The notes under the pieces are model-generated. The model had not been told where the DNA came from, did not search any database, and saw only the letters and a program-made list of their open reading frames with translations. The position numbers and the translations under genes are program-made. From assembly GCA_041228335.1 (NCBI GenBank), contig CP166130.1, forward strand, positions 2,637,001 through 2,701,000: DNA of 64,000 nucleotides. The letters are read 5' to 3'. Below, one piece after another: positions 36,211 to 44,830 of this stretch. Positions within the stretch are counted from its first letter, which is position 1. Every line of letters starts with the position of its first letter. Source of the DNA: Alphaproteobacteria bacterium LSUCC0684. Lineage in GTDB: Bacteria; Pseudomonadota; Alphaproteobacteria; Puniceispirillales; UBA1172.

Positions 36211-37224
36211 ATGCGCGGTATTGTTGAGATCATCAGGCTGATCCGGGACGGGGCGATGGAAAACCGGCTCTTCTTCCTTCTGCTGGCCGGGTTTGCGTTT
36301 TTCCCTCTTTATACCGGCATGGCTGATCTGCCGTTCTGGGAAGATGTGGCCATGCGGATCATGCTGCTTGGAATGGCAGCGATGGGGCTCAATCTTGTGC
36401 TGGGCTATGGCGGGATGGTGTCGTTCGGGCATGCCGCCTTCCTCGGTGTCGGCGCGTATTGTGTCGGTATCAGCCAGTCTTTCGGGCTGATGAACGGCTG
36501 GGTGCATCTCCTGATCAGCATCGGGGTCTGCGGCGGGCTTGGGCTGGTGATCGGGTATCTGGCGCTGCGGACAAGCGGGATTTACTTCATCATGATCACG
36601 CTGGCTTTTGCCCAGATGCTGTTCTTCCTTTTTGTCAGCCTCGAGATGTTCGGCGGCGATGACGGGATGAGCATCGACCGGGCCGAGTTTCTGCCGTTTG
36701 ATCTCTATGAGCCGCTCCGGCTCTATTTTCTGATCTGGGCCATGCTGGTGCTGGTTTCGGTTGCGCTGATGCTGGTGGTGCGGTCACGTTTCGGGGTGAC
36801 GCTCCGGGCGATTCGTAATAATGCCTCCCGCGTGGAAGCGATGGGGCTTGAACCGCTTGGTTTCCGGATGACGGGATATGTCATCTCGGCGGTGATCTGC
36901 GGTCTGGCCGGGGCGCTTTTTGCGAGCTGGCAGGAATATGTCTCCCCTGATATCATGCACTGGTCGCGTTCAGGTGAGCTGATGATCATCATCGTGCTGG
37001 GCGGGCTGGGCACGCTGGCAGGTCCGCTGCTCGGCGCGATCGTCTTTCTCCTGCTCGAAGAATTCCTGCCTGAATTTCTCTATCTCGTTGCGCCAGCCTA
37101 TGCCGAAAACTGGATGATCATCTTTGGCCCGCTGCTGATCGCGGTGGTGCTTTTCGGCCGTGGCGGGCTCATGGGCATGGTTGGAAAACTGCGCGCCGGA
37201 AGGCGAGATGGAGACGGATCATGA
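36211..37224 (+). CDS. Branched-chain amino acid-type ABC transporter permease (LivM-like)
   Basis: 337 aa. 'MAAMGLNLVLGYGGMVSFGH' then 'AAFLGVGAYCVGI' and 'FGVTLRAIRNNASRVEAMGL', followed by 'VLGGLGTLAGPLLGAIVFLL', are the LivM permease motifs. The last 4 nt overlap the start of the ATPase gene (ATGA). Confidence 0.93.
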   Translation: MRGIVEIIRLIRDGAMENRLFFLLLAGFAFFPLYTGMADLPFWEDVAMRIMLLGMAAMGLNLVLGYGGMVSFGHAAFLGVGAYCVGISQSFGLMNGWVHLLISIGVCGGLGLVIGYLALRTSGIYFIMITLAFAQMLFFLFVSLEMFGGDDGMSIDRAEFLPFDLYEPLRLYFLIWAMLVLVSVALMLVVRSRFGVTLRAIRNNASRVEAMGLEPLGFRMTGYVISAVICGLAGALFASWQEYVSPDIMHWSRSGELMIIIVLGGLGTLAGPLLGAIVFLLLEEFLPEFLYLVAPAYAENWMIIFGPLLIAVVLFGRGGLMGMVGKLRAGRRDGDGS

Positions 37225-37970
37225 CGGCCCCGGTGCTGGAGTTGCAGGGGGTGAGCAAGTCCTTTGGGGCGCTCAAGGCCACGGATAATGTGTCTCTTGA
37301 TGTCCGGGCTGGGGAAATTCATGCACTGATCGGCCCCAATGGCGCAGGCAAGACAACACTGGTGCAGCAGATCTACGGCGCAATCCCGCCGGACAAGGGG
37401 GAGATCTGGCTCGATGGCGTGAATATTACGAGGTTTTCCATAGCGGAACGGGTGCGCGAAGGAATAGGCCGTTCCTTCCAGATCAGCAATGTGCTCACCG
37501 ATTTCACGGTGCTGGAAAACAGCATCATTGCCGAACAGGCGCGGCGCGGCGAAGCGTTCCGCTTTCTGCGGCCGGCGTTTTCCGATCCTGATCTTGTTAT
37601 CGGAGCGATGCATATTCTTGAAAGGGTCGGGATCACGGATCTTGCGGATCGCAAGGTGGACACCCTTGCCCATGGCCAGCGGCGAATGCTGGAACTTGCC
37701 CTTGCCATGGCGGCAACGCCAAGCCTTCTTCTTCTCGATGAACCCATGGCCGGTGCCGGGCCGGAAGACAGCCAGATCATGACCGAAATCATCGCCAGGC
37801 TGAAGAGCAAGGCCGCGGTGCTTCTGATCGAACATGACATGGATGCGGTCTTCCGGTTGGCGGACCGCATAACAGTACTGGTGGAGGGGGCGATCCTCGC
37901 GACGGGAACACCGGATGAGATCAGCGGCAATGAAAAGGTGCGCGCGGCCTATCTGGGTGAGGGGGCATAA
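37221..37970 (+). CDS. Branched-chain amino acid-type ABC transporter ATPase (LivG-like)
   Basis: 249 aa. Walker A 'IGPNGAGKTTLVQQIYG', Q-loop 'GRSFQISNVLTDFTVLENSI', signature 'LAHGQRRMLELALAMA' (LAHGQ in place of LSGGQ, as is common in LivG), Walker B 'LLLLDEPMAG' and H-loop 'LIEHDMDAVFRLADRITVL'. Energises uptake together with the LivF-like protein. Confidence 0.94.
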   Translation: MTAPVLELQGVSKSFGALKATDNVSLDVRAGEIHALIGPNGAGKTTLVQQIYGAIPPDKGEIWLDGVNITRFSIAERVREGIGRSFQISNVLTDFTVLENSIIAEQARRGEAFRFLRPAFSDPDLVIGAMHILERVGITDLADRKVDTLAHGQRRMLELALAMAATPSLLLLDEPMAGAGPEDSQIMTEIIARLKSKAAVLLIEHDMDAVFRLADRITVLVEGAILATGTPDEISGNEKVRAAYLGEGA

Positions 37971-37971
37971 G

Positions 37972-38673
37972 ATGCTGGAACTTGACCGGATTGAGGCAGG
38001 TTACGGCACAGCCCAGGTTCTTTTCGGGGTATCGCTCAAGGTCGATGCCGGCGCCTGCGTGTCGTTGATGGGGCGAAACGGCATGGGCAAGACGACAACA
38101 GTTCGCGCGATCATGGGCCAGATCCCGCTCATGGGCGGGGGCATATCACGCATCGGGAACAGCGCGGCGGTCACGCCGCATCAGATTTCCCGCATGGGGT
38201 TCGGGCTGGTGCCGGAAGGCAGGCAGATTTTCACCAATCTCAATGTGCGGGAAAACCTTGAGACATTCTCACGCCCGGCTGAAGATGCGGGGCGGTCAGC
38301 CTGGACGGTTGAGCGGGTGCTTGATCTGTTCCCCCGTCTTGCCGAGCGTCTTGATCATGCCGGCAATCATCTTTCAGGCGGCGAGCAACAGATGCTGGCC
38401 ATTGGCCGGGCGCTGATGACAAATCCGCGGCTGCTCATTCTCGATGAAGCCACCGAAGGGCTGGCACCGATCATCCGGGAACAGATCTGGTCCTGCCTCA
38501 CCAGGCTCAAGGCCGAAGGTCAGGCAATCCTCATCATCGACAAGAATGTCGGCGCCATCGCGCAACTGGCCGATCATCACTATATTCTCGATAAGGGCAC
38601 CGTTGCCTGGGAAGGGGATACAGCGGCCCTGCTCAAGGATCCGGCGCTAAAATCCCGCTATCTCGGGGTATAG
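37972..38673 (+). CDS. Branched-chain amino acid-type ABC transporter ATPase (LivF-like)
   Basis: 233 aa from the ATG at 37972, one base after the LivG-like stop. Walker A 'MGRNGMGKTTTVRAIMG', 'GFGLVPEGRQIFTNLNVREN', signature 'HLSGGEQQMLAIGRALMTNP', Walker B 'LLILDEATEGLAPIIREQIW'. In the H-loop the usual His is replaced: 'LIIDKNVGAIAQLADHHYIL' carries Lys-Asn where LivF proteins often have E-Q-N/H. Confidence 0.94.
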   Translation: MLELDRIEAGYGTAQVLFGVSLKVDAGACVSLMGRNGMGKTTTVRAIMGQIPLMGGGISRIGNSAAVTPHQISRMGFGLVPEGRQIFTNLNVRENLETFSRPAEDAGRSAWTVERVLDLFPRLAERLDHAGNHLSGGEQQMLAIGRALMTNPRLLILDEATEGLAPIIREQIWSCLTRLKAEGQAILIIDKNVGAIAQLADHHYILDKGTVAWEGDTAALLKDPALKSRYLGV

Positions 38674-38702
38674 TCTCGACGCACCCGGATGAGGCGGGAA
38701 GA

Positions 38703-39044
38703 TCACGCCCCTCCAAGAGCATCACATTTCGCGGCCATGATGAAGTCGTTTTCATGCAGGCCGTTGATCTTGTGCGACCACCACTCCACCCTGACACGGC
38801 CCCATTCCACCAGGAGGGCCGGGTGATGGCCTTCGGCCTCGGAAATCTCCCCGATCTGGTTGGCAAAGGCCAGCGCCTCGACAAAATTCGGGAAAGTGTA
38901 GGTCTGGACCAGCTTCGGGATGCCGTCCTGTTCCTGCAGGGCCCAGTTCGGGTGACGCTGAAGGAAGGCCTCGGTTGCTTCAGGGGAAGCCAGGGGCGCA
39001 TCGGCGCGGCAGGCTTCGCAATGTTGTTCGGTATAATCGGACAT
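38703..39044 (-). CDS. phhB: 4a-hydroxytetrahydrobiopterin dehydratase (pterin-4-alpha-carbinolamine dehydratase)
   Basis: 113 aa, family length. 'LVQTYTFPNFVEALAFANQI', 'EAEGHHPALLVEWGRVRVEW' (catalytic His pair) and 'SHKINGLHENDFIMAAKCDA' are diagnostic. It recycles the pterin cofactor of aromatic amino acid hydroxylases; no hydroxylase is in the window. It can also bind moco-related pterins in organisms lacking hydroxylases. Confidence 0.93.
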   Translation of the reverse strand: MSDYTEQHCEACRADAPLASPEATEAFLQRHPNWALQEQDGIPKLVQTYTFPNFVEALAFANQIGEISEAEGHHPALLVEWGRVRVEWWSHKINGLHENDFIMAAKCDALGGA

Positions 39045-39056
39045 GGGCGGATTTCT

Positions 39057-39344
39057 TCAGATACCTTCGACAACGCGGAAATCGCGATCACAGTCACCAA
39101 GGGCGGCAACCGCCTCTTGATAGGCGTCACTTTCATAGGCGGCGATGGCGGCATCGGTACTGTCAAATTCCGCGACAATCGTCCGTTCGGCAAGACCGTT
39201 TTCAAAAACCCGGACAGGCGCACCTCTCAGGATGAAGCGGCCGCCAGCGCCTTCAATGGCAGCCTTGGCCAATGGCGCGTAAACGGCCATCCGGTCAGGA
39301 TCCGGCGCGGCGCGGTAGGTTACGACAAGATATCCTTTGCTCAT
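39057..39344 (-). CDS. DUF1330 family protein
   Basis: 95 aa from an ATG with a perfect GGAGGAG ribosome site; the frame runs further upstream but only as antisense to the aconitase X gene. 'GYLVVTYRAAPDPDRMAVYA', 'GGRFILRGAPVRVFENG' and 'ERTIVAEFDSTDAAIAAYES' match DUF1330, a dimeric ferredoxin-like fold of unknown function. 12 nt upstream of the pterin dehydratase and co-oriented. Confidence 0.88.
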   Translation of the reverse strand: MSKGYLVVTYRAAPDPDRMAVYAPLAKAAIEGAGGRFILRGAPVRVFENGLAERTIVAEFDSTDAAIAAYESDAYQEAVAALGDCDRDFRVVEGI

Positions 39345-39467
39345 GATGGTCTCCTCCTTCAGGTCTGGGTGATCCAGTATACGCATCTTCCGGCGGTGGT
39401 GGAAAGCACCCCTTGATGATTGAGACCATTTTTGCCTATGCTTGCAGATATAGATGGGGAGGACGGG

Positions 39468-40700
39468 ATGCAGCTCAGCGACAGGGATCAGGCGATGCTT
39501 GCCGGAGAGATGGGCCCGGCGCTGAAATGGGCGCTCGGGCATCAGCTCGCGGTTGGCCGGATGTTTGATGCGGCTGACATGGTGGATGTCTCGCAGGCGC
39601 ATATGATGGCTGATCCGGAATCCCTCGGCGAGGCCGGGGTCGCCTTTGCAGAAGAACTGGCGCATGACGGCGCGCGCGTCTCCATCCCCATGATCACCGA
39701 TCCGCGCGGGGTTGATCTCAAGTGTTATGAGCCGCTGGGCCAGACCGAAGAGATGGCTGATCTTGAACGGCGGTTTATCCGCGCCTGCCGGAAGATGGGT
39801 ATCATGATGACCGATACCTGCATCAACTACCAGACGATCATGCCGCCTGTTTTCGGGGATCATGTGGCCTATGGTGATACCGGCGTGGTGATCTATTCCA
39901 ATTCGGTCTGCGGGGCGAGGTCGAATTTCGAGGGCGGGCCCTCCGCGCTTGCCGCCGGCCTGACCGGGCGCACGCCGCGGTATGGGCTGCATCTTGATTC
40001 CCACCGCCAGGCGACACGACGTTTTGAAGTGACCACAAAACCCTCCGGGCTGGACGAATGGGGGGTGCTCGGCGCCACCATTGGCCGGATGGCGGGCAGC
40101 TATTGGGAAGTACCGGTGATCGAGGGGATCGAGACATCACCCACCTCGGATGAGATCAAGCATATGGGCGCGGCGATGGCGAGTTATGGATCAACGCCAT
40201 TGTTCCATCTGGTCGGTATCACGCCGGAATGCGGGCGGATTGAGGATGTCGGTGGCCAGAAGCTTGCGCGGGAAGTCGTCAGCGAAGAAGATCTGGCTGC
40301 CCTGCGCGCGCCTTTCGGAGCAAGGGGGGAAGAGGTCGATGTGGTGGTGTTTGCCGCGCCGCAGCTCAGCCTTGTTGAAATGCAGGCCCTTGCCTCGCTT
40401 TGCCATGGGCGCCATCGGGCAGCAAACTGTGATGTGATTGTCTGCACCTCGGCCAGTGTTCATGCCGATGCCAGCCGCATGGGATATGTCGAGGCAATTG
40501 AAGCTTTCGGCGGGCGGGTGCTGGTGGGCACCTGTTTCTATCAGCAATACGCGCGTGAAATCGGGGAGGCAAACGGCTGGCGGCGACTGCTGAGCAACTC
40601 GGCCAAGATCGTCAATATACTGGGTGGATATGGTTACCTGCCAGCGCTGGCATCGATGGAAGACTGCATTGCTTCTGCTGAGAAGGGAAAGGTTGTGTAA
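39468..40700 (+). CDS. Aconitase X, catalytic (large) subunit
   Basis: 410 aa from the ATG at 39468 (GGGAGG 5 nt upstream); an earlier in-frame start at 39420 lacks such a site. AcnX (DUF521) proteins are Fe-S hydro-lyases. Known bacterial members dehydrate cis-3-hydroxy-L-proline, archaeal ones mevalonate 5-phosphate. Visible: 'MLAGEMGPALKWALGHQLAV', 'TDTCINYQTIMPPVFGDHVA', 'SNSVCGARSNFEGGPSALAA' (cluster Cys region), 'TGRTPRYGLHLDSHRQATRR' and 'HLVGITPECGRIEDVGG'. The swivel subunit is a separate gene overlapping by one base. No pyrroline-2-carboxylate reductase is nearby, so the substrate is unproven. Confidence 0.88.
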   Translation: MQLSDRDQAMLAGEMGPALKWALGHQLAVGRMFDAADMVDVSQAHMMADPESLGEAGVAFAEELAHDGARVSIPMITDPRGVDLKCYEPLGQTEEMADLERRFIRACRKMGIMMTDTCINYQTIMPPVFGDHVAYGDTGVVIYSNSVCGARSNFEGGPSALAAGLTGRTPRYGLHLDSHRQATRRFEVTTKPSGLDEWGVLGATIGRMAGSYWEVPVIEGIETSPTSDEIKHMGAAMASYGSTPLFHLVGITPECGRIEDVGGQKLAREVVSEEDLAALRAPFGARGEEVDVVVFAAPQLSLVEMQALASLCHGRHRAANCDVIVCTSASVHADASRMGYVEAIEAFGGRVLVGTCFYQQYAREIGEANGWRRLLSNSAKIVNILGGYGYLPALASMEDCIASAEKGKVV

Positions 40701-41116
40701 TGCCGATCGTGCTTTCCTGTCATGCGGGGATCGGACCCGGGGTCACCGGTGAGGCGCTGGTGGCCGATGACAATTTTTCCGCCCGCTATGATCTTGACCG
40801 TATCCGCGGGGTGTTTTCACGCCCCGAACATAAACTGGCAGGCGAAAGCTACCGCGACAAGGTGCTGGTGCTCAATACCGCCAAAGGCGGGGTGGCAACG
40901 GCGTGGATGCTTTATGAGATGGTCTCCCGCGGGGTCGCGCCGAAAGCCATCCTCTTCAATACTGCCAACACGATCCTTGCCCAGGGCGCGGCGCTGGCCA
41001 ATATGACGATGTGCGACCGTTTCAGCACAGGAGATGTGACAAAACTTATCCAGACCGGCGATATGCTTGATATTGACCCCGGGGCTGGGCAGGTGGTGAT
41101 CCTCAACCGGGATTAG
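40700..41116 (+). CDS. Aconitase X, swivel (small) subunit (DUF126)
   Basis: 138 aa. 'GIGPGVTGEALVADDNFSAR', 'YRDKVLVLNTAKGGVATAWM' and 'FNTANTILAQGAALANMTMC' are the DUF126 swivelling-domain motifs. It starts within the stop of the catalytic subunit (TAATG), so the two are made together as a type II (two-subunit) AcnX. Confidence 0.9.
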   Translation: MPIVLSCHAGIGPGVTGEALVADDNFSARYDLDRIRGVFSRPEHKLAGESYRDKVLVLNTAKGGVATAWMLYEMVSRGVAPKAILFNTANTILAQGAALANMTMCDRFSTGDVTKLIQTGDMLDIDPGAGQVVILNRD

Positions 41117-41130
41117 CAACAAATTAGGCC

Positions 41131-41164
41131 AAAAAGGCCCCGCCAGGGAGAGATATGGCGGGGC
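41131..41164 (-). terminator. Terminator of the aminotransferase gene (convergent region)
   Basis: GCCCCGCCA / TGGCGGGGC stem (41137-41145 with 41156-41164), 10-nt loop. The adjacent AAAAA (41131-41135) gives a T-run on the minus strand. Lies 16 nt past the minus-strand aminotransferase stop and 20 nt past the AcnX stop. Confidence 0.75.
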
Positions 41165-41180
41165 AGTCTTGGGGAAACGA

Positions 41181-42371
41181 TTATTCGGCAGCGGCGCGGG
41201 TTTCTACTCGATTATCCGAATAATAGCGAACCGCTGCCCCGACACCTGAGCCGGGCTCGAACGCGATACCGCTGTCCCGCATGGCAAGTTCAACACCGCC
41301 AAGGGCCTGGAGCACCATGGTTTCATTGAGCCAGCCCAGATGGCCGATGCGGAAAACCTTGCCGTTCAGTATATTCAGCCCAGCACCGAGAGAGAGTTTA
41401 TAGCCGTAATATGCCCGGCGAATCACCTCATTGGCATCATTGCCTTCACCGACCATCACGGCGGTAACGGTGTCCGAGTACCATTCCGGTGCCTTTGCGC
41501 ATGTCCGGAGCCCCCATGCGGCCACGGCCTGACGGACGCCTTCAGCCAATCGATAATGACGCTGATGGATGGCATCAAGGCCTTCTTCAAGAAGCATGTC
41601 GATCGATGCGCGAAGACCATGCAGCAGGGTTGCGGCAGGTGTATAGGGGAAATATCCATCGGCGTTGGTCTTGATCATGTCGCCGAAATCAAAGAAGCAG
41701 ACAGGAATATTCGAGGTGTTGCGACGCGCCAGCGCTTTCTGGCTGACCCCGACAATGGCAAGGCCGGTCGGCATCATGAACCCTTTCTGGGATCCGCTCA
41801 CGGCAACATCAACGCCCCATTCCTCCATGCGGAACTCAAGACTGCCGACAGAACTCACGCCATCAACAAAAAGCAGGGCCGGATGACCGAGATCATCAAG
41901 GATCTGGCGAACGGCTGCAACATTGCTGGTGACGCCGGTGGCGGTTTCGTTATGACAAACCAGAACCGCCTTGATGGTATGGCTCCTGTCGTCTTTCAGC
42001 GCCTTGCGGTAGGCATCAAGCGGCACGCCGCGGCCCCATTCGACCTCAATGGCGTCAACGTTAAGACCGAACCGCTGGCACATATCCACCCAAAGATGCG
42101 AGAACTGGCCGAAAACCGAAGCCAGCACGGTATCACCGGCGTTCAAGGTGTTGGCAATGGCGGATTCCCAGCCGCCGGTACCGGAGCCGGGGAAAATAAA
42201 CACCTGGCCGGTTTCCGTGCGGAAGATTTTCTTAAGATCGGCAAAAATCGGCAGCGTGAAATCGGGGAAATCAGGGGCGCGATGATCTTCAAGAGGCACC
42301 TCCATCGCCTGCCTGATCCTGAACGGCATGTTGGTGGGGCCGGGAATGGCAAGACAGGTGTATCCGGTCAT
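41181..42371 (-). CDS. Class V aminotransferase, serine/alanine-glyoxylate type
   Basis: 396 aa PLP enzyme. 'LAIPGPTNMPFRIRQAMEVP', 'FIFPGSGTGGWESAIANTLN', 'VCHNETATGVTSNVAAVRQI', PLP Asp in 'LLFVDGVSSVGSLEFRMEEW' and Schiff-base Lys in 'VDVAVSGSQKGFMMPTGLAI', then 'GYFPYTPAATLLHGLRASID' and 'KVFRIGHLGWLNE'. It transfers an amino group to glyoxylate; the donor may be serine, alanine or aspartate. A paralogue occurs at 62826-63998. It is divergent from an ScfR-type regulator gene, which may control it. Confidence 0.88.
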   Translation of the reverse strand: MTGYTCLAIPGPTNMPFRIRQAMEVPLEDHRAPDFPDFTLPIFADLKKIFRTETGQVFIFPGSGTGGWESAIANTLNAGDTVLASVFGQFSHLWVDMCQRFGLNVDAIEVEWGRGVPLDAYRKALKDDRSHTIKAVLVCHNETATGVTSNVAAVRQILDDLGHPALLFVDGVSSVGSLEFRMEEWGVDVAVSGSQKGFMMPTGLAIVGVSQKALARRNTSNIPVCFFDFGDMIKTNADGYFPYTPAATLLHGLRASIDMLLEEGLDAIHQRHYRLAEGVRQAVAAWGLRTCAKAPEWYSDTVTAVMVGEGNDANEVIRRAYYGYKLSLGAGLNILNGKVFRIGHLGWLNETMVLQALGGVELAMRDSGIAFEPGSGVGAAVRYYSDNRVETRAAAE

Positions 42372-42533
42372 GGGTCTCTCTCCTCTCAGGAAAATTCTGT
42401 TCTCAAAGATCAGCGTAGGGCTATGTCGGCCGGATGCACGGAAAAAAGTGTAAATGTGTTTTATGTTGACAAAACAAATAAATATTTTGTTAATATGTTA
42501 ATAAAATGAATTTGCCCCTGCAAGGACAGCTCG
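42372..42533. promoter_or_regulatory. Divergent promoter/operator region of scfR-like gene and aminotransferase
   Basis: 162 nt, strongly AT-rich compared with its surroundings. TTGACA (42466-42471) and TTAATA (42490-42495), 18 bp apart, make a plausible plus-strand promoter. Overlapping it are ACAAAA / TTTTGT arms (42469-42474, 42485-42490) and a direct repeat TGTTAATA-TGTTAATA (42488-42503). These could be sites for the autoregulated ScfR-type protein. Confidence 0.55.
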
Positions 42534-43937
42534 ATGAAAACATTTGTCGGCCCAAGGCTTCGTCTGCTCCGGCGTGAACATGGCCATACCCAGGCTGAAA
42601 TGGCCGAGCGCCTAGGGGTCAGCGCCGCCTATATCAATCTGATCGAGCATAATCAGCGCAGCCTTTCGGTGCGGGTTCTCGTTGGCCTGCTGGAACATTA
42701 CGGGGTGGACTGGCAGGATATCCTCAGCGAGGGTGAAGACAGGATGCTGGCGGAGCTCAGATCTGCCTTGCGTGACCCCATATTCGAGGAAAAGCATCTT
42801 GACGCCCGGGAGCTTCAGGCGGCGGCGGAAAGCACCCCCAATCTGGCGTCAAACTTCCTCAAACTCTATGCGGATTACCGGCAGATGGTGGAGACCATGA
42901 TGCGGCTTGGCAGCGAAGGCATGCCATCGGATCTTGTGTCGATCTCACCTGAAGCGGTCATTCATGATTTTTTCCGGGATAACCTGAATTATTTTCCCCG
43001 TCTTGAGGAGGCCGCCGCGCGTCTTATAGGTGACATGCCGGCGGAAGTGGAAGCCCGATATGGTTTCATGCGCGACCGGCTGCTGAAAAGGCATGGCATC
43101 ACGGTGCAGATCCTGCCCGTGGAAGACATGGATGAAATCCTGCGAATCTATGACAGCCAGGCCCGGACCATCTCCCTTTCCGAGGCTTTTGACAGTATCA
43201 ACCGAACCTTCCAGCTTGCCCATCTTTTATGCTTTATCGAAGAAGAGGAACTGCTCGCGGATATCACCAGCCGGCTTGAAGATCAGCGCCCGATGGTGAT
43301 CAGCCGGTGCCGGGTGGAACTCGCCAACTATTTTGCCGCCGCGGTGCTGATGCCCTATGATGCCTTTCTTGTGCTGGCCGAGGCGACGGCCTATGATATT
43401 GACCGGCTGGCCGCACGTTTCGGCGTGTCGGTTGAACAGGTCTGCCACCGGCTCACAACGCTGCAGAAGGAAGGGAAAAGCGGTATCCCGTTTTTCTTCC
43501 TGCGCGTCGACAAGGCCGGTAACGTGACCAAGCGTTTCAACGCAACCTCGTTTCAGATCGCCCAGTACGGGGGGTCATGCCCGGTCTGGAACATGCATAC
43601 CGCGTTCCGTACGCCGGGTGTCATCATCCCGCAATTTGTGGAACTGCCCGATGGCGAGAAGTTCTTTACCTTGAGCCGGACAACCGAGCGCCCCGCCTTC
43701 AGCCGTGATACCCAGGACAGGCGGCTGGTCATGTCCCTTGGCTGCAGCATCGAACATGCGGAAAAGGTTGCCTATGCCCAGCCTCTTGCCCTCGGCGATA
43801 AACGTGCTTTTGCCAAGATAGGGATCAACTGCCATCTTTGCCCGAGAGAAGGATGCTCCCAGCGTGCGCATCAGCCCATCATCATGGAGCTCAAACTTGA
43901 TCCGTCGCGGCGCGGCAATACCCGCTATGACGGCTAG
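42534..43937 (+). CDS. XRE/ScfR-type short-chain acyl-responsive transcriptional regulator
   Basis: 467 aa. N-terminal HTH_3: 'RLRLLRREHGHTQAEMAERL', 'GVSAAYINLIEHNQRSLSVR' (residues 8-62). The middle part is an ImmA/IrrE-like domain ('TFQLAHLLCFIEEEELLADI' then 'RVELANYFAAAVLMPYDAFL'), where the metallopeptidase HExxH is not preserved. The C-terminal DUF2083 domain has 'GINCHLCPREGCSQRAHQPI', a Cys cluster. This is the RamB/ScfR architecture, known for regulating acetate/propionate and glyoxylate-cycle genes in response to acyl-CoA. Here it faces an aminotransferase gene and precedes SDR and acyl-CoA ligase genes. Confidence 0.9.
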   Translation: MKTFVGPRLRLLRREHGHTQAEMAERLGVSAAYINLIEHNQRSLSVRVLVGLLEHYGVDWQDILSEGEDRMLAELRSALRDPIFEEKHLDARELQAAAESTPNLASNFLKLYADYRQMVETMMRLGSEGMPSDLVSISPEAVIHDFFRDNLNYFPRLEEAAARLIGDMPAEVEARYGFMRDRLLKRHGITVQILPVEDMDEILRIYDSQARTISLSEAFDSINRTFQLAHLLCFIEEEELLADITSRLEDQRPMVISRCRVELANYFAAAVLMPYDAFLVLAEATAYDIDRLAARFGVSVEQVCHRLTTLQKEGKSGIPFFFLRVDKAGNVTKRFNATSFQIAQYGGSCPVWNMHTAFRTPGVIIPQFVELPDGEKFFTLSRTTERPAFSRDTQDRRLVMSLGCSIEHAEKVAYAQPLALGDKRAFAKIGINCHLCPREGCSQRAHQPIIMELKLDPSRRGNTRYDG

Positions 43938-43998
43938 AGGATGTTGAAACCCCTCCGCTGATGAGGCAGGATCAAATCTCACCCGGAAGGATATGCCC

Positions 43999-44766
43999 AT
44001 GACTGATATTCCCTATTTTGATCTTCGCGGAAAAGTCGCCCTGGTGACGGGGGCATCCTCCGGCCTGGGGCGGCATTTTGCCAAGACACTGGCGCGTGCC
44101 GGGGCCGAGGTGGGTATCGCGGCCCGCCGTCGTGACCGGCTTGAGGCGCTGGCCCGGGATGCCGAAGGAAGGATGATCCCGGTTAAAATGGACGTAACCG
44201 ATCCGGGGTCGGTTGCAGCCGGGCTTGATGAGATTGAAGGTGAAACCGGTCTTCCCGTTTCCATCCTTGTCAATAACGCGGGGATTGCCGATGCGACGGG
44301 ATTTCTCAAAGCGGAACGCGAAAACACCGAGGTTGTGTTCGCAACCAACCAGATGGCGGTCTTCGAACTGGCCCAGGCAGTCAGTCGGCGGCTTGTGGAT
44401 AAGGGGATCGGCGGCAGTATCATCAATATCGCCTCGATAGCGGGGCTGAGAGCCATGGGCGGGGCGGCTGCCTATGCGGCGAGCAAGGCGGCGGTGGCGC
44501 ATCTGACCCGGGTACAGGCGCTGGAACTGGCCCGATACGGTATCCGCGCCAATGCCATCGCGCCTGGATATGTTGAAACCGAGATCAATCAGGCATTCCT
44601 CAGGAGCGAGACGGGCCAGGCCCTCATTCAGCGGATACCGATGCGGCGGACAGGTGAAGTCGATGAACTCGACGCGCTGTTGCTGCTGCTGGCATCGGAC
44701 CGGGGATCATATATCACCGGCGCTGTCATACCGGTGGATGGAGGGCATCTGACCTCATCGCTCTAG
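43999..44766 (+). CDS. SDR-family NAD(P)-dependent oxidoreductase
   Basis: 255 aa from the ATG at 43999, with GGAAGG 8 nt upstream (the ATG at 43993 is too close to it). 'KVALVTGASSGLGRHFAKTL' (TGxxxGxG), 'ILVNNAGIAD', catalytic Ser 'SIINIASIAGLRAMGGAAAY' with Tyr-x3-Lys 'YAASKAAVAHLTRVQALELA', and 'GIRANAIAPGYVETEINQAF'. A classical SDR such as 3-oxoacyl or 3-hydroxyacyl dehydrogenase; the substrate is probably an acyl intermediate given the downstream CoA ligase. Confidence 0.9.
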   Translation: MTDIPYFDLRGKVALVTGASSGLGRHFAKTLARAGAEVGIAARRRDRLEALARDAEGRMIPVKMDVTDPGSVAAGLDEIEGETGLPVSILVNNAGIADATGFLKAERENTEVVFATNQMAVFELAQAVSRRLVDKGIGGSIINIASIAGLRAMGGAAAYAASKAAVAHLTRVQALELARYGIRANAIAPGYVETEINQAFLRSETGQALIQRIPMRRTGEVDELDALLLLLASDRGSYITGAVIPVDGGHLTSSL

Positions 44767-44830
44767 CCCTTGAGGTCAACAAGGCGGGGGGAGAGATGGC
44801 CGAAACAGGAAATAGCAGTGGACCCGGAGA

